From Methanolobus sp. (GTDB taxonomy: Archaea > Halobacteriota > Methanosarcinia > Methanosarcinales > Methanosarcinaceae), in NCBI RefSeq assembly GCF_016278385.1, contig NZ_JADQBY010000005.1, positions 1-64,000 on the forward strand: a stretch of DNA of 64,000 nucleotides, read 5' to 3'. Both the position numbers and the translations under genes were made by a program. This document shows positions 45,733-55,122 of this stretch, piece by piece (positions within the stretch are counted from its first letter, which is position 1; every line of letters starts with the position of its first letter). The notes below the pieces were generated by a model that worked only from the letters and a program-made list of their open reading frames with translations, had not been told where the DNA came from and made no database searches.

Positions 45733-46434
45733 CTATTTGATGCAGTAAAAACCAGCCTGCATATAGGAGTACCAGAAGAGTTCCACGGTCCTAAAACCTG
45801 TTTCCCTTAGAAGTCCAAGGTGCTCTTCGACTGTGATCGGGAAGTATTCGGTGCCAAAGCGCTCAAGATGGGCTGCTACCTCTTCCTCACTCCTTCCGTG
45901 GCTGGACTGAAACTTGCCCCAGTATCGCTTTCCAACAGCGATACCTTCTTCGGTAAGGGGGCTGATGTTCTCGAAGGTGATGAACATACCTCCCTCTTTC
46001 AGTAGTTCGTGGCATTTCTTTACTGCCTTTACCCTGTTCTCACGGTCAAGATAATGGTGGCACTGGATGGCAGTGATGACATCCGGATTTTCCTCCAGTT
46101 CCTGTGCAAACTCCTGCGTCGGTGAAGCTTTCAGGAATTCGAGTCTGCAGGGAGTGTATGATGAGAGCTTTTCCCTTGCCTGTTGCAACATTCCCTCAGA
46201 TGGGTCCAGCATGAGGAACCTTGTGTCAGGGAACAGGTCGATGGCTTTGCTTACCAGTGAACCCGTGCCGCATCCGGTGTCCATCCAGACCTTCGGTGTA
46301 TCCGGCAGTGATCTGACAAGGTTGATCGTTTCCTGATGAAAGGACGAATAGTAAGGAAGAACAGCGGATATCCTGGTATCGTAATCTTCGGGGAGATGGG
46401 GTGTCTTATTTTCTGCGGGTTCTGTGGAAGACAT
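45733..46434 (-). CDS. Class I SAM-dependent methyltransferase
   Basis: A 233-residue enzyme. VWMDTGCGTGSLVSKAIDLF is motif I (SAM binding), RFLMLDPSEGML motif II, PDVITAIQCHHYLD motif IV. It belongs to the small-molecule methyltransferases (UbiE-like); the substrate is unknown. It is divergent from the TetR gene, with a palindrome between the two starts that could control both. Confidence 0.85.
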   Translation of the reverse strand: MSSTEPAENKTPHLPEDYDTRISAVLPYYSSFHQETINLVRSLPDTPKVWMDTGCGTGSLVSKAIDLFPDTRFLMLDPSEGMLQQAREKLSSYTPCRLEFLKASPTQEFAQELEENPDVITAIQCHHYLDRENRVKAVKKCHELLKEGGMFITFENISPLTEEGIAVGKRYWGKFQSSHGRSEEEVAAHLERFGTEYFPITVEEHLGLLRETGFRTVELFWYSYMQAGFYCIK

Positions 46435-46501
46435 GTAGAAAGTGGACTATTTTCTTCTTTATATTTCCTTTGCAGAAATTTTAAATAATGCCAGGAACAA
46501 A

Positions 46502-46515
46502 TGACTGATTAGTCA
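46502..46515. promoter_or_regulatory. Palindrome TGACTGATTAGTCA, likely TetR operator
   Basis: A 14-base sequence with 5-bp arms TGACT/AGTCA, 19 bases ahead of the TetR start. TetR-family regulators often bind such sites next to their own gene. Confidence 0.6.
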
Positions 46516-46533
46516 ATCATGGGGTGCTGGACT

Positions 46534-47112
46534 ATGGAAAAACAGGTACATGGTAAGAAAGAAGCTATAATTGGAGCCGCATTAAAGCTCTTTACGGAGA
46601 GAGGCTTCTATGGAACTTCCACTGCACAGATATCCAGAGAAGCAGGAGTTGCCACTGGAACCCTTTTCAACTATTTTTCCACAAAGGAAGACCTGATAAA
46701 CGATCTTTATTACGAGGTCAAAGGAAATCTCAGCCAGAGTCTGCGTGAAGGTCTTGGTGATGAAAGCAGTTTTCAGGCTAAGATCAAGAGAATGTGGTCC
46801 AATCTCATTGATTGGGGAGTCAGCAATCCGCAGGAGTTCCTCTTTACAGAGCACTTTTGCTCTTCGCCCTATATCTCAAAACTCACCCGGGATGAAGTGT
46901 TGAAAGAGTACACTTTTTTCCGTGATGTTGTCAGGGAAGGAATGGAAGAAGGTCAGATGAAGGAATTCCCGCAGGATTTGATTATGTCCATTCTTTTCGA
47001 TTCCGGGAAGACGGTGGTGAGGTTGATACTGAACTCACCGGGGACACAGGACAAGGAACAGTTGATAGAGAACTCCTTCCAGTTGATATGGGGAGGATTG
47101 GCTAAAGAATAG
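46534..47112 (+). CDS. TetR/AcrR-family transcriptional regulator
   Basis: A 192-residue protein. The N-terminal helix-turn-helix is standard (LKLFTERGFYGTSTAQISRE then GTLFNYFSTKEDL, about 10-52); the remaining helices form the ligand domain. The ATG at 46534 has GGGGTG nine bases ahead; ATG 46519 is also in frame. Probably represses itself, the aldo/keto reductase 48 bases downstream and perhaps the divergent methyltransferase. It ends in TAG. Confidence 0.9.
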   Translation: MEKQVHGKKEAIIGAALKLFTERGFYGTSTAQISREAGVATGTLFNYFSTKEDLINDLYYEVKGNLSQSLREGLGDESSFQAKIKRMWSNLIDWGVSNPQEFLFTEHFCSSPYISKLTRDEVLKEYTFFRDVVREGMEEGQMKEFPQDLIMSILFDSGKTVVRLILNSPGTQDKEQLIENSFQLIWGGLAKE

Positions 47113-47160
47113 TTTTGCAATCATAATATGTCATTGAAAAGGAACAAGAGGAGGAATTAA

Positions 47161-48369
47161 GTGTTATACAGGAAAATGCCAAAGAACGGAGATGAGCTTT
47201 CAATACTTGGTTTTGGTGCCATGCGCCTGCCGATGAAAGAGGACATGAGCATAGATGAGGAAAAGGCTACACAGATGGTTCACCATGCAATTGACAATGG
47301 TGTGAACTATGTTGACACCGCATGGCCGTATCATATGGGAGAAAGTGAGACTTTCCTTGCCCGTGCACTCGCAGACGGATACAGGGAAAAGGTGAAACTT
47401 GCTACAAAACAACCTCAGTGGATGGTGAAAAAACCAGAGGATATGGACAGTTTCCTCAATGCCCAGCTTGAGAAACTGAACACCGATCATATCGATTATT
47501 ACCTTATACACAGTCTTGTAGGCAGTAGCTGGAAAACAATCAGGGATTTTGGCGTGCTCGAGTTCCTTGACAAAGCCAAAGCTGACGGACGCATAATCAA
47601 TGCTGGTTTTTCATACCATGGAGACCCTGAGGACTTTGCATCGATAGTGGATGCATATGACTGGGACATGTGTCAGATACAGTATAATTTCCTGGATGAG
47701 AATGTTCAGGCAGGAACAGCCGGGCTTGAATATGCTTCATCTAAAGGTCTTGGTGTTGTGATTATGGAGCCTTTACGTGGCGGTAATCTGGCTGACCCTG
47801 TTCCTTCTGAGGTACTGGATATCTGGAATGAGGCTGATGTCAAGCGTAGCCCTGTTGCATGGGCTCTGAGATGGATATGGAACCATCCTGAAGTTACTGT
47901 TGTACTGTCAGGTATGAGTGAACCGGAACATGTTGAAGAGAACCTGAAGGTTGCAGAGGAAGGTCTTGCAAACTCACTGACGGAAAAAGAATTGGGACTT
48001 GTCAGCAGGGTCGCAGAGAAGTACAGTGAGCTTATGAAGATCAACTGTACCGGATGCAGATACTGTATGCCATGTCCTGAGGGAGTGGATATCCCTGCAT
48101 GTTTTGAGATGTACAACAATCTGCACATGTTTGGTGATGAGAGCGGTATGATGAAAATGATGTACGCTGCAAAGCTCGGAGGAATTCTTAGAGGGGCAGA
48201 AACTAACTTTGCTTCGCAATGTGTGCAATGTGGCAAGTGTCTGGATGCCTGTCCCCAGCAGATTCCCATACCTGATATGCTTGAGAAGGTCGTAGAGGAA
48301 TTCGAAGCTCCGGGTCTGGAGGAGAGGATCGCCTTTGTGAAGCAGTTGTTCGCTAATGATAGTTGCTAA
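47161..48369 (+). CDS. Aldo/keto reductase with C-terminal 4Fe-4S domain
   Basis: A 402-residue protein. The TIM-barrel AKR part (about 1-285) has GFGAMRLPM, NYVDTAWPYHMGESE (catalytic Tyr) and DHIDYYLIHSL. The C-terminal helical domain carries CTGCRYCMPCPEGVDIP and CVQCGKCLDACPQQIPIP, two cluster motifs as in other ferredoxin-linked AKRs. The first codon is GTG with AGGAGG eight bases ahead. Electrons probably come from ferredoxin; substrate unknown. Confidence 0.9.
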   Translation: MLYRKMPKNGDELSILGFGAMRLPMKEDMSIDEEKATQMVHHAIDNGVNYVDTAWPYHMGESETFLARALADGYREKVKLATKQPQWMVKKPEDMDSFLNAQLEKLNTDHIDYYLIHSLVGSSWKTIRDFGVLEFLDKAKADGRIINAGFSYHGDPEDFASIVDAYDWDMCQIQYNFLDENVQAGTAGLEYASSKGLGVVIMEPLRGGNLADPVPSEVLDIWNEADVKRSPVAWALRWIWNHPEVTVVLSGMSEPEHVEENLKVAEEGLANSLTEKELGLVSRVAEKYSELMKINCTGCRYCMPCPEGVDIPACFEMYNNLHMFGDESGMMKMMYAAKLGGILRGAETNFASQCVQCGKCLDACPQQIPIPDMLEKVVEEFEAPGLEERIAFVKQLFANDSC

Positions 48370-48428
48370 AGTGCTCTTTTCTTGAGAGCCTCTGGTCAAG
48401 GACCGGGCTACTATGATAAATTATATCA

Positions 48429-48650
48429 TTGAAGAGAAACTCCCCCGGTCGGGGAGTACATCTAGCTGTGGAAATAGGTAATGTACTGATGGAAATGACA
48501 ATGTCATACCTGAAAGAGAACGTGCAGGAATATTTCTACATCACCTTGATGTCTGCAAAAGGAAGAGAGGCCTTCTGCGAGAAGTTCAGTTTCTTCAAAG
48601 GCCTACGGGTGAGTATGGTATAGGATGATGGTGGAGCTTTAAAGACCACG
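48429..48650 (+). pseudogene. C-terminal remnant of a GNAT acetyltransferase
   Basis: The frame gives EIGNVLMEMTMSYLKEN and LMSAKGREAFCEKFSFF, the acetyl-CoA helix and end of a GNAT domain. After a one-base shift near 48600 it continues as KRPTGEYGIG and VEL (with a further break at TGA), the usual GNAT tail. The N-terminal half is missing. The minus-strand VOC frame runs into it. Confidence 0.6.
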
Positions 48651-48889
48651 TTTTGTTTTTTTTTAAAATCCTCCTCCTCAAAATACAGCTCAAAATTATG
48701 AGATATATTCATGAAGGAATCTTTATCTACTGACACGATGTCAGCAAAATTAAACTGTATTGCAAACCCGCCGGCAAAAGCTACGTTCCATCCAAGGTCC
48801 TGGATGATTTTCTGACCCAGTACGTCCTCATAGAACTTTTTAGACGTTTTCAGGTTGCTAACTGCAATTAAAGGGCATGTGAATTTCAA
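48536..48889 (-). pseudogene. VOC (glyoxalase-fold) gene, 3' end lost
   Basis: The first ~80 residues are a good VOC half: CPLIAVSNLKTSKKFYEDVL, GQKIIQDLGWNVAFAGGFAI and NFELYFEEEDF. After a run of ten T (plus strand, near 48653-48663) the frame continues only as the antisense of the GNAT remnant and matches no VOC ending. The real C-terminal metal-binding half is missing, so the gene was probably cut by a deletion or joining event. Confidence 0.6.
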
Positions 48890-48959
48890 TTGAAATCCCC
48901 ATGCTTAAAAGAAAACTTAACCAATTTATCATTTATCCTTGCTAAATAGGTTATGAGCT

Positions 48960-50630
48960 TTATTCACTTTTTATTTTCTTGCCTTCGTATTTCTTCTTCA
49001 GGAATGCCAGTGCTTCCTGCGTGCTGTCACAAACATGCACATGCTGTTTTTCCATGAGTTCAGTGAGTTCCCTATCACTTTCCATTTTTTTAATAACCTC
49101 AGGTTGTATTGATGTGAAGTAGACCTTCTGATGCAGTTTTATGCTTGATTTGATAAAACTCTTGAGGCGCTCGATACCTGTTGAATCTATAAAAGGTACA
49201 TAGCGCATACGCAGGATAATGTGAGGCTTGCTGATGTTCATGTGCTCATTTATCTTGCTCTCGAAGATGTTCATGGCTCCGAAGAAGAAGGGTCCGTTGA
49301 TGGTGTAGACCGAGACGTTCTTCTCCAAGTACGGGTCGGCGAAGATCGTGGCATTGATGCCTTTAGACTTGTCGTAGTTTTCCATTGGCTGGACATCGAT
49401 GACGTTGGTGAGTCTTATGAAGAGCAGTATTATGGAAAGGAACATACCCATCTGCACAGCGAATACAAGGTCTGTGAGCACGGTAAGCAGGAAAGTGACA
49501 ATCAGGACCATGGTATCCATCTTGCTGATATGCATGGTGGTTTTGAACTCTGTTATATTTATCATCCTCAGGGAAACGAGGATTAGCACACCTGCGAGGT
49601 AGGCCTTTGGAATGAAAGCAGCAACCGGACCCAGGAAGAGCAGTATGGTCAGCAGTATCAGGGCGTGGATGATTCCTGACATCTGTGTCTTTGCACCTTC
49701 ACGGATGTTTACGGCACTTCTTGCAATGGCTGCTGTACAGGGAATTCCTGAGAAGAAGGGCATTACCATGTTACCGATTCCCTGACCTACAAGTTCCCTG
49801 TTGCTGTCGTGTTTGCTGTTTGTCATACCGTCACATACTACGGCACAGAGCAGGGCTTCGATGGCTCCAAGCAGTGCAATGGTAAAGGCAGCTGGAAGTA
49901 CTGCCATGAGCAGTTCAAGGTTGAAGTTCAGCATCTGTATCTGTGGAAGTCCGGCGGGGATGCTGCCTACAAGTGGTATCTGAATTTTGAAGTAAAAGAC
50001 CATCAGGATGGAGAGTACCAGTGCTATAATGGATGGGGGGAGGCTGTTGATGTATCTGATCCTTGCCATGAGTCCCGGAAGGTATAACAGGAGCAGAATG
50101 GTGGCAAGACAGATCATTATAGCAGTGGTATCAAGAAGACTGAGGCTGGAAACGACAGCGTACAATGTATCCCATACATGTTCTTTTGAAGGGATGACCA
50201 GTCCCAGAGCATTTGGTATCTGCCCTATGAGGATAATCGCACCGATACCGCTCGTGAATCCTGATATGACGGGTAGGGGGATGTACTTGACGACCTTACC
50301 AAGTTTCAAGACTCCGAACAGTATCTGCAATACACCGGCAAGAAAACCTGCAAGGAATAGTCCTTCCAGTTCGAAGCTGTGCAGTGTTGAAAGAATGATA
50401 ACGGTCATTGCTCCGGTGGGGCCGGTGATGGAGTACCTGGAACCTCCGGTTGCTGAAACCAGCATACCCGCGATGACGGCTGTGTACAACCCCATCTGAG
50501 GCTCCACACCAGAAGCAATGGCAAAAGCAATGGCGAGTGGCAATGCCACAACAGCCGTGATAAATCCGGCCTTTAAGTCGCTCGTAAACGATTCTCTGAA
50601 ATATTGTGAGACTTTATTTTGTTTTTCCAT
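48960..50630 (-). CDS. SulP-family anion transporter with STAS domain
   Basis: A 556-residue protein. The transmembrane part (about 15-410) has ten or more helices, with DLKAGFITAVVALPLAIAFA, QMGLYTAVIAGMLVSATGGS and FFSGIPCTAAIARSAVNIRE. A cytoplasmic STAS domain (about 430-545) follows with YTINGPFFFGAM and VPFIDSTGIERLKSF. The family carries sulfate, bicarbonate or related anions; for an organism with CysE/CysK sulfate or thiosulfate is possible but unproven. Confidence 0.93.
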   Translation of the reverse strand: MEKQNKVSQYFRESFTSDLKAGFITAVVALPLAIAFAIASGVEPQMGLYTAVIAGMLVSATGGSRYSITGPTGAMTVIILSTLHSFELEGLFLAGFLAGVLQILFGVLKLGKVVKYIPLPVISGFTSGIGAIILIGQIPNALGLVIPSKEHVWDTLYAVVSSLSLLDTTAIMICLATILLLLYLPGLMARIRYINSLPPSIIALVLSILMVFYFKIQIPLVGSIPAGLPQIQMLNFNLELLMAVLPAAFTIALLGAIEALLCAVVCDGMTNSKHDSNRELVGQGIGNMVMPFFSGIPCTAAIARSAVNIREGAKTQMSGIIHALILLTILLFLGPVAAFIPKAYLAGVLILVSLRMINITEFKTTMHISKMDTMVLIVTFLLTVLTDLVFAVQMGMFLSIILLFIRLTNVIDVQPMENYDKSKGINATIFADPYLEKNVSVYTINGPFFFGAMNIFESKINEHMNISKPHIILRMRYVPFIDSTGIERLKSFIKSSIKLHQKVYFTSIQPEVIKKMESDRELTELMEKQHVHVCDSTQEALAFLKKKYEGKKIKSE

Positions 50631-51373
50631 ATAGAAGCCAGCTGACCCGCGTCAAGAATTGTTCTGATGAGTGGTTAGAACAGTGCTCAAATATATAAAA
50701 TAAATTGATAATGAAAAAAAGTTATAAATGTTATGAGAACTTATGAGAGAACCTATCTATTCTATTTTATATTTTTTGGACTTTATCTACATAAATATTT
50801 GAAACGATTACGAATTCGAGTTTTTACCCTCAATTTTCTATCTTTCAATTAAACAATAATATCTCTTTTTGGTGATTCAAGTTGGTTAATTACCTTTAGA
50901 GGATTTCGATAAACCTTCGATTTTAACCAATTGCATATAAGGGGTTTATATGCCGATACCCAGATTTCCGGGTTTATCGAAATCCTCTTTAGATATTTAT
51001 CATGATGGCTGAGGATTTCCACATGATCTATTTTCCAAAAATATAAATAGTGCTTACGAATGTTTGCCTCACAATATTCTCTATCCAAAGTAGGAATTAA
51101 ACCAAAATTCAGGATTGTAATGCTATTTTATTAGTACAAGAATAAATCATCATTTTTTCATAATTAATAAATTCATGTTCAAGAGGTTGTTTTGATTTAT
51201 ACACACTAATCTTTCATATAAACTAGGCAAAATGTTTATATATCGGTAAAAGGATTCCTTTTTCCGTAAAATATATATTATATTGGTGTATTTTTGATTT
51301 AGTGTTACACTCCATTCAAAACAGAAAAAATTCAAAATTGTCTACAATTATTAAAAATCAATGAGGCTTATTA
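50631..51373. other. Long AT-rich intergenic region with a nested inverted repeat
   Basis: About 740 bases between the divergent SulP and APC genes. It holds the inverted repeat listed separately and, near the APC start, AT-rich promoter-like DNA (GTTTATATATCGG near 51233). A 79-codon frame on the minus strand (50849-51088) crosses the inverted repeat and shows no family features, so I do not count it as a gene. Confidence 0.5.
50898..50988. repeat. 18-bp perfect inverted repeat with nested hairpins
   Basis: Arms AGAGGATTTCGATAAACC (50898-50915) and its reverse complement (50971-50988) enclose 55 bases. Inside, GCATATAA and TTATATGC form an 8-bp stem with a 5-base loop, followed by CCCAGATTTCCGGG. 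It could be a structured RNA or a small mobile element of the MITE type. Confidence 0.65.
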
Positions 51374-52918
51374 ATGAGTAATAAGAAAAATGGTACACAA
51401 TCAGGTATTGACTGGGAGCATGGTGCCCAGTGCAGTAAAGTAATATGTGACCCACAAGAACTTGAAAGGACGATAGACTGGAAGCAAGGACTTGCAATAG
51501 CATTGGGTGTTCCTTTATTGATCCTTCCTTCTATAGGATATCTGACGAGTTATGTCTGGTCGTTTGCAATAGTTATCTGGGGAGCTACGGTTCTTCTGGG
51601 TTTCCTGCAGAACCTGGCATTCGGGGAACTTGCAACCGTATTCCCAAAGGCTTCCGGTTTGCCAGGATATACACAGACCGTATTTGGGTCGAATAAGGAT
51701 AAGAACAACAAAGGCAAGTTCAAACTCGGAAAGTTCATCGGTGGTTTTAGCGCTTGGAGCTATTGGTTTGGATGGAGTCCTGTACTTGCTATCTATGCTA
51801 TATTGATATCAAGTTATCTTCAAGGTATGGTTCCAGCCCTTGGCGGAATTAACTCAACTCTCCTGTCATTGATAGTTGGAGGAGTAATCTTTGGATCTCT
51901 TTCTATAATTAATTCAAAAGGACTCAAGAACGGAGCTACAGCCGGATTCATCTTGGCTCTTATATCATTGGTACCGCTTCTGGCCATCACCATTGCACCG
52001 TTCTTTACAGGGGACTTCCATATGGCTAACATAACAAGCTCATGGTTCCCTACGGACTGGAACTGGGATGTGAAGCATATACTAATACTTCTCGGTCTCT
52101 TCGCAATGGCTGAATGGAGTGCTGCTGCCTGGGAAACTGCTGCCATTTATGGTCCTGAATATAAGAAGCCAAGCAGCGATGTTCCGAAAGCCTTACTGGT
52201 CTGTGGAGCTATCTGTCTTGTCCTTTATGTGTTGGTCCAGACATCTGTTATCGGAGCTCTTGGTGTTGATGGAGTTCTGGCAGAACCAATTTCCCCAATG
52301 CTTCCACTGGCAAATATGTCCCTTGGTCCTATTGGTGCTTCCATTTCAATAGTAATGCTGATAGGAGCAATGCTTCTTATCATACAGACTGCTTTTCTTT
52401 CATCTGCACGTTCCATATACTCGATGTCAGTTGAGGGTAACCTTCCGGCAATTTTTAGTAAGCTGAATTCTCATGGTCATCCTTCAAATGCAATGATAGC
52501 TGATGCTTTTTTCAATATGATCCTCATTCTTCTTGGGACACCCACAGCAATCATTGCCGCCTCTGCAATTGGGTACATCTGTGCCAATGGTATCAGTCTG
52601 TACACTTATGTAAAGGTCAGGAACGATTCTGAGATGTCAAAACTGGACAGGCCTTTTAAGGCTCCAAAAGGATGGAAGCATGTTGCACTGGCAACTACTT
52701 TCCTGAACACTCCTCTCTTCCTGATAGGTATAATTTACCTTAACAGCCTTGAACTCGGCTGGGCTGCAACAGGAGTTGGTTTTGCAATGCTCTGTCTTTT
52801 CATTCCTCTTTGGATATATTCCCAGCGTGAGTCCAGGAACAGGATACCTGTAGCTCATGCAGAACGCAGAGAGCATGATATATTGCATGAACCGGAACCT
52901 ATGCCGCTAGAATACTAA
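51374..52918 (+). CDS. APC-family amino-acid permease
   Basis: A 514-residue membrane protein with about twelve helices. The N-terminal tail is hydrophilic (about 1-40). GVPLLILPSIGYLTSYVW, FGELATVFPKASGLPGYTQT and AEWSAAAWETAAIYGPEYKK are typical of amino-acid/amine permeases. The substrate is unknown. A strong terminator follows. It differs clearly from the methylamine permease at 1.3-2.7 kb. Confidence 0.88.
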   Translation: MSNKKNGTQSGIDWEHGAQCSKVICDPQELERTIDWKQGLAIALGVPLLILPSIGYLTSYVWSFAIVIWGATVLLGFLQNLAFGELATVFPKASGLPGYTQTVFGSNKDKNNKGKFKLGKFIGGFSAWSYWFGWSPVLAIYAILISSYLQGMVPALGGINSTLLSLIVGGVIFGSLSIINSKGLKNGATAGFILALISLVPLLAITIAPFFTGDFHMANITSSWFPTDWNWDVKHILILLGLFAMAEWSAAAWETAAIYGPEYKKPSSDVPKALLVCGAICLVLYVLVQTSVIGALGVDGVLAEPISPMLPLANMSLGPIGASISIVMLIGAMLLIIQTAFLSSARSIYSMSVEGNLPAIFSKLNSHGHPSNAMIADAFFNMILILLGTPTAIIAASAIGYICANGISLYTYVKVRNDSEMSKLDRPFKAPKGWKHVALATTFLNTPLFLIGIIYLNSLELGWAATGVGFAMLCLFIPLWIYSQRESRNRIPVAHAERREHDILHEPEPMPLEY

Positions 52919-52943
52919 AATAAGAATATGGTTAGTACACTCT

Positions 52944-52981
52944 GAATCCTGATAAAATCAAAACATCAGGATTCTTTTTTT
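52944..52981 (+). terminator. Terminator after the APC permease
   Basis: A perfect 10-bp stem GAATCCTGAT/ATCAGGATTC with an 11-base loop, followed directly by seven T. Confidence 0.85.
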
Positions 52982-53062
52982 GAAATTTGAATGTATTATT
53001 CTAAACCTGACATCAACATGAAACTTAAAATGTTTTTTATTATTATTTTAATCTGGTGTAAA

Positions 53063-53227
53063 AATGGAAATCGAAGATTTTGTTATCGCTAATCTTCTTA
53101 TTGGAGTTCTGGGAAGTTTTTTCCTCTACGCAGCAACCAACCCTCTCCCCTCTGGGGTTCACGTGCTTGAAGCCGTAGCAATTGGTGGTCTGTGCGCCTA
53201 TGTTTTTAATAATCCCGAGTTTTTTTA
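53063..53227 (+). CDS. 54-residue membrane protein
   Basis: A short ORF with two hydrophobic segments (about residues 6-24 and 33-48), beginning MEIEDFVIANLLIGVLGSFF and ending VFNNPEFF. It has GGTG six bases before the ATG and sits alone between two terminated genes. Composition supports a real membrane protein, but I recognise no family. It ends in TAG. Confidence 0.5.
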
Positions 53228-53354
53228 GAAATTACTTCTTGGTTTGATAAGTAAAATACAAGTTTTTAGAAGTATTGGTCTTATTCATTATTCATTTTAC
53301 AGAGATCTCTCTTCCTCCATCAACTTTATTTTCCACTGGCCCAAATAAAAAAAA

Positions 53355-54062
53355 ATGAACCCTATCATCTTTCAAATAAAAAAAGAACTCGGGCAAAAAG
53401 CTGATGAAAAAACAAAGCTGAGTTCCGCTCGTTTCTTCAAAAAAGAAATGAAATCCCATGGTGTAAAGGCCGCCGCCGTCAAAAAAATGGCAAAGGATTA
53501 TTTCAAGATCATATCTGACAAAAGCAAGCAGGAGATATTTGCTCTCTGCGAAGAACTCCTCAGTTCTGATTATATGGAGGAAGCGTTCATTGCATTCGAT
53601 TGGTCGTACAACCTGAGAAAGCAGTATGAATCTGAGGATTTCTCTATTTTTGAGAGCTGGGTCGGGGATTATGTGAACAATTGGGCTAAATGTGATGCTC
53701 TTTGTAATCACACCATAGGTACATTCATCGATATGTATCCTCAGTTTATTAATTCACTCAAAACATGGACAGTTTCTGAGAATCGCTGGTACAGGCGTGC
53801 TGCCGCTGTAACGCTTATTTTGCCAGCACGTAGAGGTGAGTTTCTTGATGATATCTTTGAAATCGCCGACATGCTACTAATGGATGAAGATGACCTTGTT
53901 CTGAAAGGGTGCGGATGGATGCTTAAAGAAACCAGCAAGCAGCATCAGCAGGAAATCTTTGGCTACGTTATGCAGAATAAAAAGGTTATGCCACGTACTG
54001 CGCTGAGATATGCCATAGAGAAATTCCCTGAGGATTTGAGGAAGAAGGCTATGGAAAAATGA
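53355..54062 (+). CDS. DNA alkylation repair protein (AlkD-like)
   Basis: A 235-residue all-helical protein of HEAT-like repeats. GVKAAAVKKMAKDYFKI, DWSYNLRKQYESEDFSIFES, WAKCDALCNHTIGTFI and WYRRAAAVTLILPAR match the AlkC/AlkD glycosylase family, which removes bulky or charged alkylated bases. The aromatic and Asp residues of the DNA-binding groove are present. Confidence 0.88.
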   Translation: MNPIIFQIKKELGQKADEKTKLSSARFFKKEMKSHGVKAAAVKKMAKDYFKIISDKSKQEIFALCEELLSSDYMEEAFIAFDWSYNLRKQYESEDFSIFESWVGDYVNNWAKCDALCNHTIGTFIDMYPQFINSLKTWTVSENRWYRRAAAVTLILPARRGEFLDDIFEIADMLLMDEDDLVLKGCGWMLKETSKQHQQEIFGYVMQNKKVMPRTALRYAIEKFPEDLRKKAMEK

Positions 54063-54187
54063 AGAGGATACTGAACCGGGGAAGGAGTATACTGTGGCTG
54101 TTTAATGAAAGAGGAGACTTTGAGCCCAAGTACATAGTATCAAGATCAGAGAGTGCAATTAACTGGGGAAAGGATTTTTTGAGCTAG
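54059..54187 (+). pseudogene. C-terminal remnant of an Msr/FilR1-type regulator
   Basis: A 42-codon frame overlapping the alkD stop encodes LWLFNERGDFEPKYIVSRSE then SAINWGKDFLS. It lines up with the end of both Msr proteins at 5-7 kb (FNDEGRYDHRDIISF, SLKWCNELF). No winged helix remains upstream because alkD occupies that DNA, so this is a leftover tail. Confidence 0.65.
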
Positions 54188-54307
54188 TAATGGTGCTGAA
54201 AATATGGCTGGCATTATTTATTCTGACCAATAATCAGAACATTCCTGGTAATACCAGCTATTCAATTCCAGAAATTACTTTTAAGTAAAGTAGATACAAA
54301 CAATTTC

Positions 54308-54898
54308 TCATTCACCTATTGGCAAGATAGTTTTACCGAACTTTTCATTTATTACTTCAGCCAGTGCCAGATAGATAGCACTAAAACCACAGAATATCCC
54401 TTCATAGCCAGCGAACTGTTTTAATGATGCACTTCCTGTAAAGTCAGATATAGCCAGCAATATAAATAGCAGTGTCAATGTTCCGAAAACTACTTGCAGG
54501 GCCCTGTTGGCTTTAAAGGTCCCTATGAACATCCCGAAGGTGAACAATCCCCACATAAATAGATATGCTGCCATTTCTATTGAGTTGGGAGCTTCAGCCC
54601 ATCCTAATTTTGGTGCCATCAATATAAACACTAAAGTGAGCCAGAATGCACCGTATGAAGTGAATGCCGTTGTACCAAAAGTATTACCCTTTTTCCATTC
54701 TAAAATTCCTGCGATTATTTGAGCAAAACCTCCATAAAATAGCCCCATGGCTAGGATTATCGAGCCCAGTCCAAAGTATCCTGCATTATGTAAATTAAGC
54801 AGCACCGTGGTCATCCCAAAACCCATTAATCCCAAAGGTGCCGGATTTGCCGTTGTATCCTTTATTAGAGTTTCCTCTATACTCATACCCCCTAACAT
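54308..54898 (-). CDS. Acetate uptake transporter, GPR1/FUN34/YaaH (SatP) family
   Basis: A 196-residue protein with six helices. [20 protein letters not shown] at the N-terminus is the family signature (NPAPLGL), and [16 protein letters not shown] and [20 protein letters not shown] are also typical. The family carries acetate or succinate with protons. Methanosarcina uses a related AceP. ATG 54886 is an alternative start but has its G-run too close. Confidence 0.9.
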   Translation of the reverse strand: MLGGMSIEETLIKDTTANPAPLGLMGFGMTTVLLNLHNAGYFGLGSIILAMGLFYGGFAQIIAGILEWKKGNTFGTTAFTSYGAFWLTLVFILMAPKLGWAEAPNSIEMAAYLFMWGLFTFGMFIGTFKANRALQVVFGTLTLLFILLAISDFTGSASLKQFAGYEGIFCGFSAIYLALAEVINEKFGKTILPIGE

Positions 54899-55036
54899 TC
54901 ATTTCTAAAAAAATGACATTATAGTCTATGAGAGAGTAGGATATAAATATTATCGATTGTTCAAAAAAGTATAACTTCATTTAAGCGCATTCAACTTTTT
55001 CAGTCCTGCTTTAATTACAAATGTATTCTTCCAAAC

Positions 55037-55078
55037 AAATATAGGCTCTCATAATATGTGATTTGTTTAGTTACCAAA
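55037..55078. repeat. 42-bp direct repeat, copy 1
   Basis: AAATATAGGCTCTCATAATA then TGTGATTTGTTTAG and TTACCAAA. It recurs at 55900-55942 with a few changes. This copy lies about 45-85 bases upstream of the DUF2284 gene, so AAATATAGG could be its TATA box. Confidence 0.65.
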
Positions 55079-55122
55079 GCCAGCAAAAAATAGATATATT
55101 CTTGTCTATGTGTATCTAAGGC

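Noticed and set aside
50849-51088. 79-codon minus-strand ORF between SulP and APC genes
   Set aside because: It crosses both arms of the nested inverted repeat, lacks a ribosome site and has no recognisable motif.
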